Both the position numbers and the translations under genes were made by a program. The notes beneath the pieces were generated by a model. The model was not told where the DNA came from, made no database searches, and saw only the letters and a list, made by a program, of their open reading frames with translations. From contig JABTUQ010000004.1 in NCBI GenBank assembly GCA_015075225.1, positions 1-64,000 on the forward strand: DNA of 64,000 bases, given 5' to 3'. Source of the DNA: Burkholderiales bacterium (GTDB taxonomy: Bacteria; Pseudomonadota; Gammaproteobacteria; Burkholderiales; Nitrosomonadaceae). Positions within the stretch are counted from its first letter, which is position 1, and each line of letters begins with the position of its first letter. Shown here in pieces: positions 1 through 10,840 of the stretch.

Positions 1-805
1 TTACCTGATAAGGCAGTTCATCAATAATGATGCTGTGACGGTTACCCTTATCCAACTCCTCAAAATGCGTTCTGGCGCGCATGATGACGCGCCCTCTTCC
101 GGTATGGTATCCATCCTTGATGCCGGAAATACCGTAGATGATTCCTGCGGTAGGGAAATCCGGTGCCGGAATACAGGCCATCAACCCGGTAATATCCACA
201 TCCGGATCGCGTAACAACAACAGACAGGCATCAATAACTTCGCCAAGATTATGAGGCGGGATATTGGTCGCCATACCCACTGCAATACCGGATGATCCGT
301 TGATCAACAGATTAGGTATTTTGGCCGGAAGGATCAGGGGTTCCTGTTCGGAACCATCATAATTAGGCCCGAAATCAACTGTACTCTTGTCCAGGTCCGC
401 CAGTAATTCATGCGCAATACGCGACATGCGGATTTCGGTATAACGCATGGCTGCGGCATTATCGCCATCGATCGAACCAAAGTTACCCTGTCCGTCAACC
501 AGCATGTAACGAAGAGAAAAAGGCTGCGCCATGCGCACAATAGTGTCATAGACGGCAATGTCACCGTGTGGGTGATACTTACCGATTACATCTCCGACGA
601 TACGGGCGGATTTTTTATATGGACGATTCCAGTCATTGGATAGCTCATGCATGGCAAAAAGTACGCGGCGGTGTACCGGCTTCAATCCATCACGCACGTC
701 AGGCAAAGCCCGGCCCACGATAACGCTCATCGCATAGTCGAGATAAGAGCGCCGCATTTCGTCTTCAAGACTGACGGGCAGGGTTTCTTTGGCGAATGGT
801 TCCAT
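1..805 (-). CDS. gyrA: DNA gyrase subunit A, N-terminal part (cut by the window edge)
   Basis: This is the ATP-dependent type II topoisomerase subunit that cuts and rejoins DNA to introduce negative supercoils. The 268 visible residues cover the N-terminal winged-helix and tower region. They include the opening [20 protein letters not shown], the stretch [18 protein letters not shown], and [10 protein letters not shown] with the catalytic Tyr. Numbering runs in step with E. coli GyrA. Position 83, normally Ser in E. coli, is Ile (codon at 557-559), while Asp87 is kept. The start ATG at 803-805 gives the usual [10 protein letters not shown] opening. The gene lies 75 bases downstream of hpnM on the same strand and continues past base 1. 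GyrA is preferred over ParC because of the opening sequence and the [20 protein letters not shown] stretch. Confidence 0.95.
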   Translation of the reverse strand, partial: MEPFAKETLPVSLEDEMRRSYLDYAMSVIVGRALPDVRDGLKPVHRRVLFAMHELSNDWNRPYKKSARIVGDVIGKYHPHGDIAVYDTIVRMAQPFSLRYMLVDGQGNFGSIDGDNAAAMRYTEIRMSRIAHELLADLDKSTVDFGPNYDGSEQEPLILPAKIPNLLINGSSGIAVGMATNIPPHNLGEVIDACLLLLRDPDVDITGLMACIPAPDFPTAGIIYGISGIKDGYHTGRGRVIMRARTHFEELDKGNRHSIIIDELPYQV

Positions 806-880
806 GTATGAATCGCTTTATTGGTGGGATATTCGGATTATTTCAGCGTAGGTACGACATTACATCTTGCCATTTCAGCA

Positions 881-1513
881 TCACTTCTGGTTCTGCTCGA
901 TATGAGAAGTTTTCTGATTCAACATATCAATCAAGGCGTTAATGCCATTTTTATGCAGTACGGCGCTGTATTCAGCCCGTTTCAGGGCCAGATCACTGAC
1001 GCCATCAACCACAATATTGATAATGCGCCAGCTTTCACCGGGCTTGTGCAATACGTAATTAAAATTAACCGTACTGTTATCGGCTTTGACTAGCTGACTA
1101 CGCACCAGAACTCGCCCTCTCGGTAACTGTGTTTGTTCGAGAATCCTGAATTGCTCGCCATCATACTGATTAAACCGGTCCGCATAAGTGGCAACGCTGT
1201 TGGTCTGAAACGCCTGGATAATGGCTTGCTGCTGGCCAGAATCAAGCTTTACCCAGTGCGCACCCAATACAGAGCGGATAATTACCGCAAGATCGTGTGT
1301 CTGCTGAATAACAGGAGTCAGGAGTTTCAGGCGACTACCGTAACCAGCTTTTTGTCCTTGCTGCATTGCCTGGATCAATGCATCCTGCAGGGTAATCACT
1401 ACCCGTTCGGCGCTTCCATTTTCAGGTGACTCCGCCCGCAATCCGGTTGCCATCAGCAACATGGCAACCAGCAATAATTTAATTATTGAGCTAATTGTGT
1501 TCGGAAGCTTCAT
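881..1513 (-). CDS. hpnM: Hopanoid-associated periplasmic protein HpnM (MlaC/Ttg2 family)
   Basis: A 210-residue protein with an N-terminal signal peptide (hydrophobic core about residues 10-24, cleavage probably after GLRA). The body matches the MlaC/Ttg2D lipid-carrier fold family, with segments such as YADRFNQYDGEQFRILEQ and WRIINIVVDGVSDLALKRAEY. Family members bind phospholipid in the periplasm. The HpnM subgroup is found with hopanoid genes and is thought to help move hopanoids. Its start overlaps the end of hpnB by 23 bases, so translation is probably coupled. The order hpnH-hpnB-hpnM supports the hopanoid assignment over a general Mla transporter, and no mlaD/E/F partner is nearby. 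The transport role is inferred from the family. Confidence 0.8.
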   Translation of the reverse strand: MKLPNTISSIIKLLLVAMLLMATGLRAESPENGSAERVVITLQDALIQAMQQGQKAGYGSRLKLLTPVIQQTHDLAVIIRSVLGAHWVKLDSGQQQAIIQAFQTNSVATYADRFNQYDGEQFRILEQTQLPRGRVLVRSQLVKADNSTVNFNYVLHKPGESWRIINIVVDGVSDLALKRAEYSAVLHKNGINALIDMLNQKTSHIEQNQK

Positions 1514-2621
1514 AACGTCGATTTTTCCAGTGTGCCCGTACTCCCCGCCAGTATCTGAAGGCGGATGTCCAGGTCATCATGAGATAAAGAGTACCAATTA
1601 CAGGCAAAGCTACCGCCCAGAAGGGTGAACTTCGATAGAATCTGAGTATGGGTGTATAAACAATAAACATGGCCAGCCAGGCAAGAAGGCTACTGGCCAC
1701 AAAAACCGTATCCGGATAAAAAAATGCAGACAGAGGTGCGCACCAGAACATACTGGACATGATCAGCGTACATAACAGCAGCAACGGCAATGAATAATGC
1801 AGCTGTGTAAATGCGGTACGAGCCACGGTATTCCAGATATCGGCAAGGCTGTCATAACCACGATGACTTTGCACTGCGTGACTGAGCCCGATCCAGGTTC
1901 TGTAACCAGCGTGTTTAACCTGGGCTGCCAACGTGCAATCATCAATCAGAGCATGATGAATACTGGTAAACGCATTAATTGATTTCAATACCCTGGTTTC
2001 AACCAGAATGCACCCTCCCGCAGCAGCAGCCATGCGCGATTTTGGCTCATTTGACAACTTGAACGGGTACAACAACTTGAAAAAAAATATGAAAGCCGGC
2101 ACCAGAAGCCGCTCGAAAAAACGTTGTACAGGCAATTCCGCCATCAGGGATACCAACGACAGATTTTCCTGACGAGCCTTATTCAGCAAGGTACCTAAAA
2201 TACCGGGCGACAAACTGATATCCGCATCAAGCAGCAAGGTATACCGGGTCTGCACCTGTTGCAAACCCTGCTCCAGCGCCCATAGCTTCCCACTCCAGTT
2301 TTTGGGCGGAATTGTACCGGAGATGATTTCAACTCCCGGTCGTCTTACCAAGGCTGCAGTTCCATCTTCCGACTGATCATCAATCACGATAATTCGCAAA
2401 CCCTCGCCTTGTGTCTGAAGTTTGCTCAAGGTTTGATCAATGAATTGCACTTCGTTGCGAGCAGGAATCAGCACCGTAACATCATCAAGCTGTTGCTCTG
2501 CTTGCAGGGTTGCCAGCGGCTCCAGCTGTTCCCGTGTACCCCATGCGCGCCATGGCGCCAACAAAGTAGCCCACCAGCATAACATCCCTGCTAAAGCCAG
2601 ATATATCACCCACACGGCCAC
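1491..2621 (-). CDS. hpnB: Hopene-associated glycosyltransferase HpnB
   Basis: A 376-residue membrane-anchored family 2 glycosyltransferase. An N-terminal TM helix (about residues 3-22) is followed by the GT-A core: VTVLIPARNE, then IIVIDDQSEDGT, then the metal-binding LLLDADISLSPG, and a later HALIDDCTLAAQVKHAGYRTW that carries the acceptor-side acidic residues. Three or more hydrophobic segments close the C-terminus (about 275-360). The length fits the HpnB family (about 380). The sugar donor and exact hopanoid acceptor are not established from sequence. It sits 48 bases after hpnH and overlaps hpnM, as expected for a hopanoid side-chain operon. HpnI is less likely given this layout. Confidence 0.85.
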   Translation of the reverse strand: MAVWVIYLALAGMLCWWATLLAPWRAWGTREQLEPLATLQAEQQLDDVTVLIPARNEVQFIDQTLSKLQTQGEGLRIIVIDDQSEDGTAALVRRPGVEIISGTIPPKNWSGKLWALEQGLQQVQTRYTLLLDADISLSPGILGTLLNKARQENLSLVSLMAELPVQRFFERLLVPAFIFFFKLLYPFKLSNEPKSRMAAAAGGCILVETRVLKSINAFTSIHHALIDDCTLAAQVKHAGYRTWIGLSHAVQSHRGYDSLADIWNTVARTAFTQLHYSLPLLLLCTLIMSSMFWCAPLSAFFYPDTVFVASSLLAWLAMFIVYTPILRFYRSSPFWAVALPVIGTLYLMMTWTSAFRYWRGVRAHWKNRRYEASEHN

Positions 2622-2669
2622 AGCCCTTGATGCACTGGAATAAAAATGTTTATGGCAGGCAAAGAAATG

Positions 2670-3833
2670 TCAGTTATCCGGACCCGGAGAGTGGTCTGTT
2701 GATGGCGCAGCGGCTTTATGCTCAACGCTGACCGGTATGGGAAAAGGCTTTCGCTTGTCAGTATTGCTCTGCGACCTGCTGCTTGTCTGCAAAGGATCGG
2801 GCGCCATGGGTCCCTCCACACGCGGGCCACGCATGCTGACCCGCAATGCCTTGAGCGGATGAGCAAAAGTATCATTGATGGCGGTAGGCTCAAATCCACA
2901 GTGCGCCATACAATTTGCACATTTTGGATTATTGCCGACGCCATAACGATCCCAATCCGTCTCCTCCATCAATTCACGGAAGCTTGAGGCATAGCCTTCA
3001 TCCACCAGCAAATAACACGGCCGCTGCCACCCGAACAGATTACGCGTGGGATTTCCCCATGGCGTACACTGATAATTCTGATTACCTGCAAGAAAGTCCA
3101 GATACAGACTGGAGTGATTAAATTTCCAAGGTGTTTTGCGGCTTTTACCAATCTGGAATATAGAGCGAAACAACCGCTTGCTTACCGAGCGCTGCAGGAA
3201 TACATCCTGCCGTGGAGCGTGTTCATAACTGAACCCTGGAGAGACATTAATACCCTCTACTCCAAGTGCTGTTGCAGTATCAAAGAATTCGGCCACTTCC
3301 TCAGCCGTTTCATTCTGGAACAAGGTGCAATTGACTGTCACCCGGAAACCGCGTTGCAATGCCTGCTCAATCACCGGAATAACCTTGTCATACACTCCTT
3401 CACGACATACGGACGCATCGTGATGCTCCCGATTACCATCAAGATGAATGGAAAACGTCAGATAAGGCGAAGGCTGGTAATCGTCCATACGCGCATCCAG
3501 CAACAATGCATTAGTGCACAGATAGACAAATTTCTTGCGCTGAATAATGCCTTGTACAATTTCTGGCATTTCCTTATGAATCAGCGGCTCACCACCAGCA
3601 ATAGATACAACCGGGGCCCCACATTCATCCACGGCATGCAGGCATTCTTCAACGCTCAGGCGGCGCCGTAATGTTTCCTCGGGATAATCAATCTTGCCGC
3701 AACCCGCACAAGCCAGATTACATTGAAACAACGGCTCAAGCATCAACACGAGCGGATAACGCTTATTGCCCGCGAGCTTTTGCTTCAAAATATAACTGCC
3801 AACCCGGTATTGCTGTAAAAAAGGGACGCTCAT
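2670..3833 (-). CDS. hpnH: Adenosylhopane synthase, radical SAM (HpnH)
   Basis: HpnH joins an adenosyl group from SAM to diploptene, the first step in making extended C35 hopanoids. The 387-residue protein has the radical SAM cluster motif C38-x3-C42-x2-C45 (CNLACAGC), then VVSIAGGEPLIHKEM (the GGE SAM-binding motif), a TFSIHLDG strand and a C-terminal Cys-rich segment NNPKCANCMAHCGFEPTA. The last 50 residues are low-complexity and Pro/Ser-rich, longer than I would expect for the core enzyme. An AT-rich leader with a GGAGAAAA ribosome site precedes the ATG. It heads the minus-strand set hpnH-hpnB-hpnM. Squalene-hopene cyclase is not in this window. Confidence 0.93.
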   Translation of the reverse strand: MSVPFLQQYRVGSYILKQKLAGNKRYPLVLMLEPLFQCNLACAGCGKIDYPEETLRRRLSVEECLHAVDECGAPVVSIAGGEPLIHKEMPEIVQGIIQRKKFVYLCTNALLLDARMDDYQPSPYLTFSIHLDGNREHHDASVCREGVYDKVIPVIEQALQRGFRVTVNCTLFQNETAEEVAEFFDTATALGVEGINVSPGFSYEHAPRQDVFLQRSVSKRLFRSIFQIGKSRKTPWKFNHSSLYLDFLAGNQNYQCTPWGNPTRNLFGWQRPCYLLVDEGYASSFRELMEETDWDRYGVGNNPKCANCMAHCGFEPTAINDTFAHPLKALRVSMRGPRVEGPMAPDPLQTSSRSQSNTDKRKPFPIPVSVEHKAAAPSTDHSPGPDN

Positions 3834-4047
3834 TATTAAATTTTCTCCATTTCTTCACACCAGCTAATGTGCTGATCTTTTTTCTGACGCTACTCTTAAC
3901 CCCGCTGAGTTATTTACCCCTGGAAAATTACTCACCAATTCGGTAGCAAACAACAAATAGAAGAATAAAATCAGAAAATTACCGGATAGGGCACGCTGGC
4001 ATCGCTATTAATAGCATAGTTGTAAACCGCAATTCCAGAAATATGAA

Positions 4048-4135
4048 TGGCGGAAGCGGTGAGATTCGAACTCACGGATGGTTGCCCATCGCTGGTTTTC
4101 AAGACCAGTGCCTTAAACCGCTCGGCCACGCTTCC
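4048..4135 (-). tRNA. tRNA-Ser(TGA)
   Basis: An 88-base minus-strand tRNA with the long variable arm of class II tRNAs. The acceptor arms GGAAGCG and CGCTTCC pair, and the anticodon loop CTTGAAA gives anticodon TGA. A T-arm TTCGAAT is present and CCA is encoded (4048-4050 read in reverse). It lies alone between hpnH and tkt. Confidence 0.96.
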
Positions 4136-4370
4136 TTCCGTTTGATACCCAACTCTGGATCAACCCGATGTGGAATGATACCTTTCAATTGATAATTTTA
4201 CCACGCTCATTCCCCTCATTCCTGCCCGAAATCCAATAAAAATAGAGAAATCACACCTCGTATTGTGAACTATTTGGACTTGAGTGATAATTGTTGCTTT
4301 GCCGATTTTTGTTGTCCTGTGGTGCACAACATTGAAGCGATGGTTTTTGAATAATCGAGGATGAAAATAA

Positions 4371-6389
4371 ATGAAGGAAGCATTTAACGATTTCGGCACA
4401 CCAGTATTCAATAATTTAACCAGCGCAATTCGTGCACTGGCCATGGATGCTGTCCAAAAAGCCAATTCCGGTCATCCAGGCATGCCAATGGGCATGGCGG
4501 AAATAGCAGAAGTTTTATGGATCCATCACATGCGCCACAATCCGGCAAACCCCAAATGGGCAGATCGTGATCGATTTGTATTGTCGAATGGTCACGGCTC
4601 CATGCTGATCTATGCCTTGCTCCATCTGACAGGATACGACCTGTCGATTGAAGATATTAAAAATTTCCGCCAACTTCACTCCAAAACGCCAGGGCATCCG
4701 GAATATGGTTACACTCCAGGCGTGGAAACCACCACAGGACCGCTGGGACAAGGGATCACCAATGCTGTCGGCATGGCGCTGGCAGAAAAAATTCTGGCAG
4801 AGGAATTCAACCGGCCTTATTTCCCGATAGTAGATCACCACACTTATGTATTCCTGGGCGATGGCTGCATGATGGAAGGGATTTCCCATGAAGCCTGTTC
4901 GCTGGCGGGAACGTTAAAACTGGGCAAATTGATTTGCTTCTACGACGACAATGGCATTTCAATTGATGGTCATGTCGAAGGATGGTTTACCGACGACACT
5001 CCCAAGCGCTTCGAATCCTATGGCTGGCACGTCGTGCCAAATGTAAACGGACATGATCCTGTGGCAATACAGGCTGCTATTGAAGCCGCAAAAAAAGTAC
5101 AGGACAAACCCACATTGATCTGCTGCAAAACGGTAATCGGCATGGGCTCACCCAATAAAGCCAACACCAGCAATATTCATGGTGCCGCGCTTGGAAATGA
5201 GGAAATTGCCGCAGCCCGGCCACATATCGGCTGGAATTATCTACCGTTTGAAATCCCACAAGAAGTTTATGATGCGTGGGACGCACGTGCAAAAGGCCAG
5301 GCGCTGGAATCCGCATGGAATAACATGTTCGCGGAATACAGCAAAAAATATCCAAATGAAGCTGCAGAATTTACGCGCAGAATGGCAGGAGAATTGCCTG
5401 CCAAATGGGCTGATCATGTTGAAGGTGTTATCAGCCAAATCAATGCCAGAGAAGAAACCATTGCTACGCGAAAAGCATCACAAAATTCAATTGAAGCACT
5501 AGCGCCAGTATTACCTGAGATGCTCGGAGGATCGGCAGATCTGGCCGGCTCCAACCTCACCATGTGGTCTGGCTCCAAGGGAATCAGTGCAAGCGCCACT
5601 GGAAACTACGTTTTTTATGGTGTTCGCGAGTTTGGCATGAGCGCCATCATGAACGGCTTATCACTGCATGGTGGAATCATCCCCTATGGCGGAACCTTCC
5701 TGATGTTCTCCGAATACGCACGCAATGCACTGCGCATGGCTGCGTTAATGAAGATCCGTAACATTTTTGTATTCACGCATGATTCGATCGGATTGGGCGA
5801 GGATGGACCGACCCACCAACCGGTTGAGCAAACTGCTACATTGCGCATGATTCCCAATATGGATGTATGGCGCCCGTGCGACACTGTTGAGTCGATTATT
5901 TCATGGGTAGCCGCCATCGAACGCAGAGACGGCCCATCTTCCCTCATATTTAGTCGTCAGAATTTGGCTTTCCAGAAACGGGATGCAGTCACCATTAGCT
6001 TGATCAGAAAAGGCGGATATATCCTCTCGGAGGCAGCAAACGGAAAACCGCAGGTAATAATTATTGCCACCGGCTCGGAAGTTGGACTTGCAATGTCTGC
6101 ACAAAAAACACTGGCAGAAGGCGGCATCGCGGTTCGCGTTGTATCCATGCCATGTACCAATATTTTTGACAGACAGGATCAGGCATACCGGGATAGTGTT
6201 CTACCAAAAGGTGTTCGACGCGTGGCTATAGAGGCTGGTGTAACTGACTACTGGCGTAAATATGTCGGACTTGAGGGAGAAGTCATCGGGATCGATAAAT
6301 TCGGTGAATCTGCCCCTGCAGAAAAATTATTCGAATATTTTGGGTTTACCGTTGAACATGTCGTAAATGCGGCAAAAAGAATCATATAA
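4371..6389 (+). CDS. tkt: Transketolase
   Basis: A thiamine-diphosphate enzyme that moves two-carbon ketol units between sugar phosphates in the Calvin cycle and pentose phosphate pathway. The 672-residue length is standard. Visible marks are the early [21 protein letters not shown], the ThDP-binding [13 protein letters not shown] with DDN further on, the SADLAGSN segment of the middle pyrimidine domain, [14 protein letters not shown] with the catalytic Glu, and [21 protein letters not shown]-terminal transketolase domain closes with [22 protein letters not shown]. It is the first gene of the plus-strand Calvin/glycolysis block and is followed 63 bases later by gap. In an autotroph this copy probably serves as cbbT. 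Confidence 0.97.
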   Translation: MKEAFNDFGTPVFNNLTSAIRALAMDAVQKANSGHPGMPMGMAEIAEVLWIHHMRHNPANPKWADRDRFVLSNGHGSMLIYALLHLTGYDLSIEDIKNFRQLHSKTPGHPEYGYTPGVETTTGPLGQGITNAVGMALAEKILAEEFNRPYFPIVDHHTYVFLGDGCMMEGISHEACSLAGTLKLGKLICFYDDNGISIDGHVEGWFTDDTPKRFESYGWHVVPNVNGHDPVAIQAAIEAAKKVQDKPTLICCKTVIGMGSPNKANTSNIHGAALGNEEIAAARPHIGWNYLPFEIPQEVYDAWDARAKGQALESAWNNMFAEYSKKYPNEAAEFTRRMAGELPAKWADHVEGVISQINAREETIATRKASQNSIEALAPVLPEMLGGSADLAGSNLTMWSGSKGISASATGNYVFYGVREFGMSAIMNGLSLHGGIIPYGGTFLMFSEYARNALRMAALMKIRNIFVFTHDSIGLGEDGPTHQPVEQTATLRMIPNMDVWRPCDTVESIISWVAAIERRDGPSSLIFSRQNLAFQKRDAVTISLIRKGGYILSEAANGKPQVIIIATGSEVGLAMSAQKTLAEGGIAVRVVSMPCTNIFDRQDQAYRDSVLPKGVRRVAIEAGVTDYWRKYVGLEGEVIGIDKFGESAPAEKLFEYFGFTVEHVVNAAKRII

Positions 6390-7460
<1,071 letters not shown>

Positions 7461-7490
7461 GCCACAAAAATAATCTGTAAAAACGTACTA

Positions 7491-7560
7491 AGAATGACTG
7501 CTTCACCTGGTCATTCTAAAAATAATGCTGTATCCGGTTTGATCCGGTTACAGCATTATT
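7491..7560 (+). terminator. Two adjacent stem-loops downstream of gap
   Basis: The first hairpin pairs AGAATGAC (7491-7498) with GTCATTCT (7510-7517) and is followed by AAAAATA. The second pairs 7521-7537 with 7544-7560 with a single T-T mismatch and a six-base loop, giving 16 base pairs starting AATAATGCTGTA. Neither has a clean U-run after it on the plus strand, so either may be a terminator of reduced strength, an mRNA 3' end stabiliser or a processing site. The placement 30 bases after the gap stop supports a 3'-end role. Confidence 0.55.
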
Positions 7561-7895
7561 GCTTTAACCAAATAATTTTCAGGGCATGATGCGTCTGTAG
7601 GGCTGGTTGAGTGACTATTTTATTGCTCGGTAAAAATCTATAACAAAACCCATGGATTTCCGATCAGGCAACAAAATATCTTCAAGGCATACATCGACTC
7701 ACAAACAGATAAAGCGTGTTTCCCTAAAAAACTATTTGTGTTCAATGGACTGGAAAAGTATTTTTCGTAAACGGAGCTGGATGTAACAGACAAGTCAATG
7801 AATATTTTTAATAATCCCGACCTGTTTTTTCAGCACACCCAAGCTTGACTATGTCTTTATCACCCCTCTAAGTTAACTAATCATGTGGAGTCAAC
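7561..7895. other. Gene-free interval before pgk
   Basis: About 335 bases of AT-rich sequence with no credible ORF, tRNA or large repeat. It must hold the pgk promoter if the hairpins upstream end the gap transcript. I see no consensus -35/-10 pair that I would defend. A TGGAG ribosome site at 7886-7890 serves the GTG start of pgk. Confidence 0.5.
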
Positions 7896-9074
7896 GTGTC
7901 AGTTATTAAACTTGTCGACCTAGATCTGAAGAATAAGCGCGTTTTTATCCGCGCCGACCTGAATGTACCTGTAAAAGATGGCAAAGTAACTTCAGATGCC
8001 CGTATTACTGCCTCAATGGCAACAATCAATCATTGTCTGAAACAAGGTGCAAAAGTGATGGTGACCTCGCATCTGGGGCGTCCGGAAGAAGGGGTATGGA
8101 CAGAAGAAAATTCTCTCCAGCCAGTCGCAAACGATATTAGCCAGAGACTGGGAAAAACTGTCAGGTTGATTAAGGATTGGGTTGATGGCGGATTTGAAGT
8201 TGCTCCAGGAGAATTGGTCATCTTGGAAAATTGCCGGATCAACAAAGGTGAAAAAAAGAATCTCGAAGATACCGCAAAAAAATATGCCAATCTGTGCGAT
8301 GTATTCGTGATGGACGCTTTTGGTACTGCACATCGTGCCGAAGCTTCAACACACGGTATCGCCAAGTATGCACCTGTTGCCTGTGCAGGTATTCTGCTTA
8401 CCGAGGAACTTGAAGCTTTGACCAAAGCGCTGCACCAACCTGCACATCCATTGGTAGCCATCGTAGGTGGATCCAAAGTTTCCACCAAGCTAACAGTACT
8501 GGAATCTCTCGCTGAGAAAGTAGATCAACTCGTTGTTGGCGGAGGCATTGCCAATACATTTCTCAAAGCCGCAGGCAACAATATTGGCAAATCCTTATGT
8601 GAGGACGATCTCGTACCCGTAGCAAAATCTCTGATGGAGAAGATGAGCAAACGTAATGCAACCATTCCTATCGCTGTGGATGTCGTCGTCGGGAAAAAAT
8701 TTGCTGCAGACGAACCTGCTGTTTTAAAAGAAGCCAATACCGTTGCTGATGACGACATGATTTTTGATATTGGCCCTAAAAGTGCACAGGATCTGGTTGA
8801 TATCATCATGAAAGCCGGCACAGTAGTCTGGAATGGCCCGGTCGGTGTATTTGAATTTGATCAATTTGGCGCAGGAACTCACGCTATCGCCAAGGCTATT
8901 GCCGAAACAAATGCCTTCACCCTGGCCGGAGGAGGCGACACAATTGCCGCCATTCAGAAATATGACATCTACGACAAGGTTTCATACATATCTACTGCTG
9001 GAGGAGCGTTCCTCGAATTTCTGGAAGGTAAAAAATTACCCGCTGTCGAGATACTGGAATTACGGGCGAAGTAA
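7896..9074 (+). CDS. pgk: Phosphoglycerate kinase
   Basis: Catalyses phosphate transfer between 1,3-bisphosphoglycerate/ADP and 3-phosphoglycerate/ATP, run in the ATP-consuming direction during CO2 fixation. The 392 residues are full length. The N-terminal substrate site has [23 protein letters not shown] and [11 protein letters not shown]. The hinge has [13 protein letters not shown], and the nucleotide site has [16 protein letters not shown] and AGGGDTIAA. Translation starts at GTG (7896), placed seven bases after TGGAG, and this gives the canonical short N-terminus [11 protein letters not shown]. It is followed 25 bases later by pyk, so the two are probably cotranscribed. Confidence 0.97.
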   Translation: MSVIKLVDLDLKNKRVFIRADLNVPVKDGKVTSDARITASMATINHCLKQGAKVMVTSHLGRPEEGVWTEENSLQPVANDISQRLGKTVRLIKDWVDGGFEVAPGELVILENCRINKGEKKNLEDTAKKYANLCDVFVMDAFGTAHRAEASTHGIAKYAPVACAGILLTEELEALTKALHQPAHPLVAIVGGSKVSTKLTVLESLAEKVDQLVVGGGIANTFLKAAGNNIGKSLCEDDLVPVAKSLMEKMSKRNATIPIAVDVVVGKKFAADEPAVLKEANTVADDDMIFDIGPKSAQDLVDIIMKAGTVVWNGPVGVFEFDQFGAGTHAIAKAIAETNAFTLAGGGDTIAAIQKYDIYDKVSYISTAGGAFLEFLEGKKLPAVEILELRAK

Positions 9075-9099
9075 GGTCTAAAAAGATTTTCTTCCAGGA

Positions 9100-10602
9100 A
9101 TGACAGAAATGATGCGAAGAACAAAAATTGTAGCAACACTGGGGCCAGCTTCCACTAACCCTGAAGTATTAGGGCGAATGATTGAGGCCGGTGTCGATGT
9201 CGTCCGTATCAATTTTTCACACGGAACAAAAGATGAACATGTTGCTGCTGTAGAACTGGTTCGTTCGCTTGCCCGTTCTCTTGGCCGTACAGTAGGTGTA
9301 CTGGCTGATCTGCAAGGCCCCAAAATCCGTATCGGCAAATTCGAACAGGGAAAAATCCGGCTCAATGCCGGGGATGAATTCATACTCGATGCCGAATGTC
9401 AGCTGGGAAACCAGGAACGGGTTGGACTGGATTATCGGGAACTGCCCAACGATGTTGAAGCAGGCGCCACGCTTCTACTGGACGATGGGCGTATTGTTTT
9501 CACGGTTACCAAGGTCCGGGGTAGCGAAATCTTTTGTGAGGTGGTGCAAGGCGGAATACTCTCCAATAACAAAGGTATTAACCAGAAAGGTGGGGGATTA
9601 AGCGCCCCGGCACTCACTGCAAAAGACTTGGTAGATATCAAGACTGCTGCCATGATGGGAGCTGATTACCTTGCGGTATCCTTCCCCCGCTCTGGCGAAG
9701 ATATCAGACGTGCGCGTGCATTGATGCATGAGGCGCAGGGGCATAGCCTGCTCATGGCAAAAATTGAGCGTTCGGAAGCCATTCTGGCACTGAGTGATAT
9801 TCTGGAAGCATCCGACGCGATTATGGTGGCTCGCGGTGATCTTGCTGTTGAAGTGGGAGATGCTGCGGTTCCAGCCTTGCAAAAACGTATGATTCGTTCC
9901 GCACGCGAAGCCAACAAGCTGGTGATTACCGCCACGCAAATGATGGAATCAATGATCTCCAACCCCATCCCGACGCGTGCAGAAGTATCCGATGTTGCAA
10001 ATGCCGTGCTGGATGGAACCGATGCAGTCATGCTGTCTGCAGAATCTGCTGCAGGGCAATACCCGGTTGAAGCAGTTGAAGCCATGGCGAGAGTGTGTCT
10101 CGAAGCTGAAAAGGAATATACACTCAACTTTGGTTCGCGCCGTGCTCCGGATATAGCGCCGAGCAGTATCGAAGAAGCGATTGCGCGAGCCACCATGTAC
10201 GCTGCTGGCTCTCTCAAAATCCAGGCAATTGCTGCATTGACGCAGAGCGGTGTAACTGCTTTATTTATGTCTCGCAGGAGCTCCAGGGTACCTATTTTTG
10301 CACTCAGCCCGCAAGAAGATACATTGAGTAAAGTGACCCTTTTTCGCGGAGTTTACCCGATAGAGTTTGGCCAAGGTTTGTGTGACCCTGAAATCATCCT
10401 CGGTCTGGCTGAAGAAGAATTACTCAGGCGGGGAGCAGTGCGAAATGGTGATTTGATCATCATGACTATTGGCGAACCAGTCGGTAAAGCAGGCGGAACG
10501 AATACCATGAAGATTATCAAAGTAGGCAGCACCACAAAAAGCGCACCAACTGGCAGAGAAGGGATGATCCAGCAATCTTTTTCCAATCCACACAATCTGT
10601 AA
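9100..10602 (+). CDS. pyk: Pyruvate kinase
   Basis: Makes pyruvate and ATP from phosphoenolpyruvate at the end of glycolysis. The 500-residue protein opens with RRTKIVATLGPAS and has DVVRINFSHG, the barrel motif LADLQGPKIRIGKF, and LMAKIERSEAI with the catalytic Lys/Glu. The signature VARGDLAVEVG, ITATQMMESMI and SDVANAVLDGTDAVMLSAESA follow, then a C-terminal regulatory domain. The start could be the first ATG at 9100 or the in-frame ATG at 9109 or 9112; family proteins begin close to RRTKIV, so the shorter forms are plausible. It lies between pgk and fba, an arrangement that links the Calvin-cycle genes to carbon flow into pyruvate. Confidence 0.96.
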   Translation: MTEMMRRTKIVATLGPASTNPEVLGRMIEAGVDVVRINFSHGTKDEHVAAVELVRSLARSLGRTVGVLADLQGPKIRIGKFEQGKIRLNAGDEFILDAECQLGNQERVGLDYRELPNDVEAGATLLLDDGRIVFTVTKVRGSEIFCEVVQGGILSNNKGINQKGGGLSAPALTAKDLVDIKTAAMMGADYLAVSFPRSGEDIRRARALMHEAQGHSLLMAKIERSEAILALSDILEASDAIMVARGDLAVEVGDAAVPALQKRMIRSAREANKLVITATQMMESMISNPIPTRAEVSDVANAVLDGTDAVMLSAESAAGQYPVEAVEAMARVCLEAEKEYTLNFGSRRAPDIAPSSIEEAIARATMYAAGSLKIQAIAALTQSGVTALFMSRRSSRVPIFALSPQEDTLSKVTLFRGVYPIEFGQGLCDPEIILGLAEEELLRRGAVRNGDLIIMTIGEPVGKAGGTNTMKIIKVGSTTKSAPTGREGMIQQSFSNPHNL

Positions 10603-10607
10603 GAACC

Positions 10608-10632
10608 GCGCCATGGCAAGATCACATGGCGC
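10608..10632 (+). terminator. Stem-loop downstream of pyk
   Basis: Perfect eight-base arms GCGCCATG (10608-10615) and CATGGCGC (10625-10632) with a nine-base loop sit six bases after the pyk stop. No U-run follows, so this may be a weak terminator or a 3'-end stabiliser between pyk and fba. Confidence 0.4.
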
Positions 10633-10840
10633 AGTCTGATTGACAATGAAAATGATTTATAATCAGCGGGTTTAGGATTAAAAACTGCAAGGGTATTTTA
10701 TTTATCACAGCCATCTGTAGCTGATAATCCCCATTGTTCTGGATTGTGGAGGCTTATGCTCCATGTACGCCCCTTCAGAGATAAAAAGTTTAGTTGTATC
10801 AGGAAATCAATGTATTAATTTCATATAAAAGGAGAGTTTA

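Noticed and set aside
10640-10663. Promoter with perfect TTGACA and TATAAT before fba
   Set aside because: The two hexamers are only 12 bases apart, too close for a normal sigma-70 promoter; the TATAAT may still be used with another -35.
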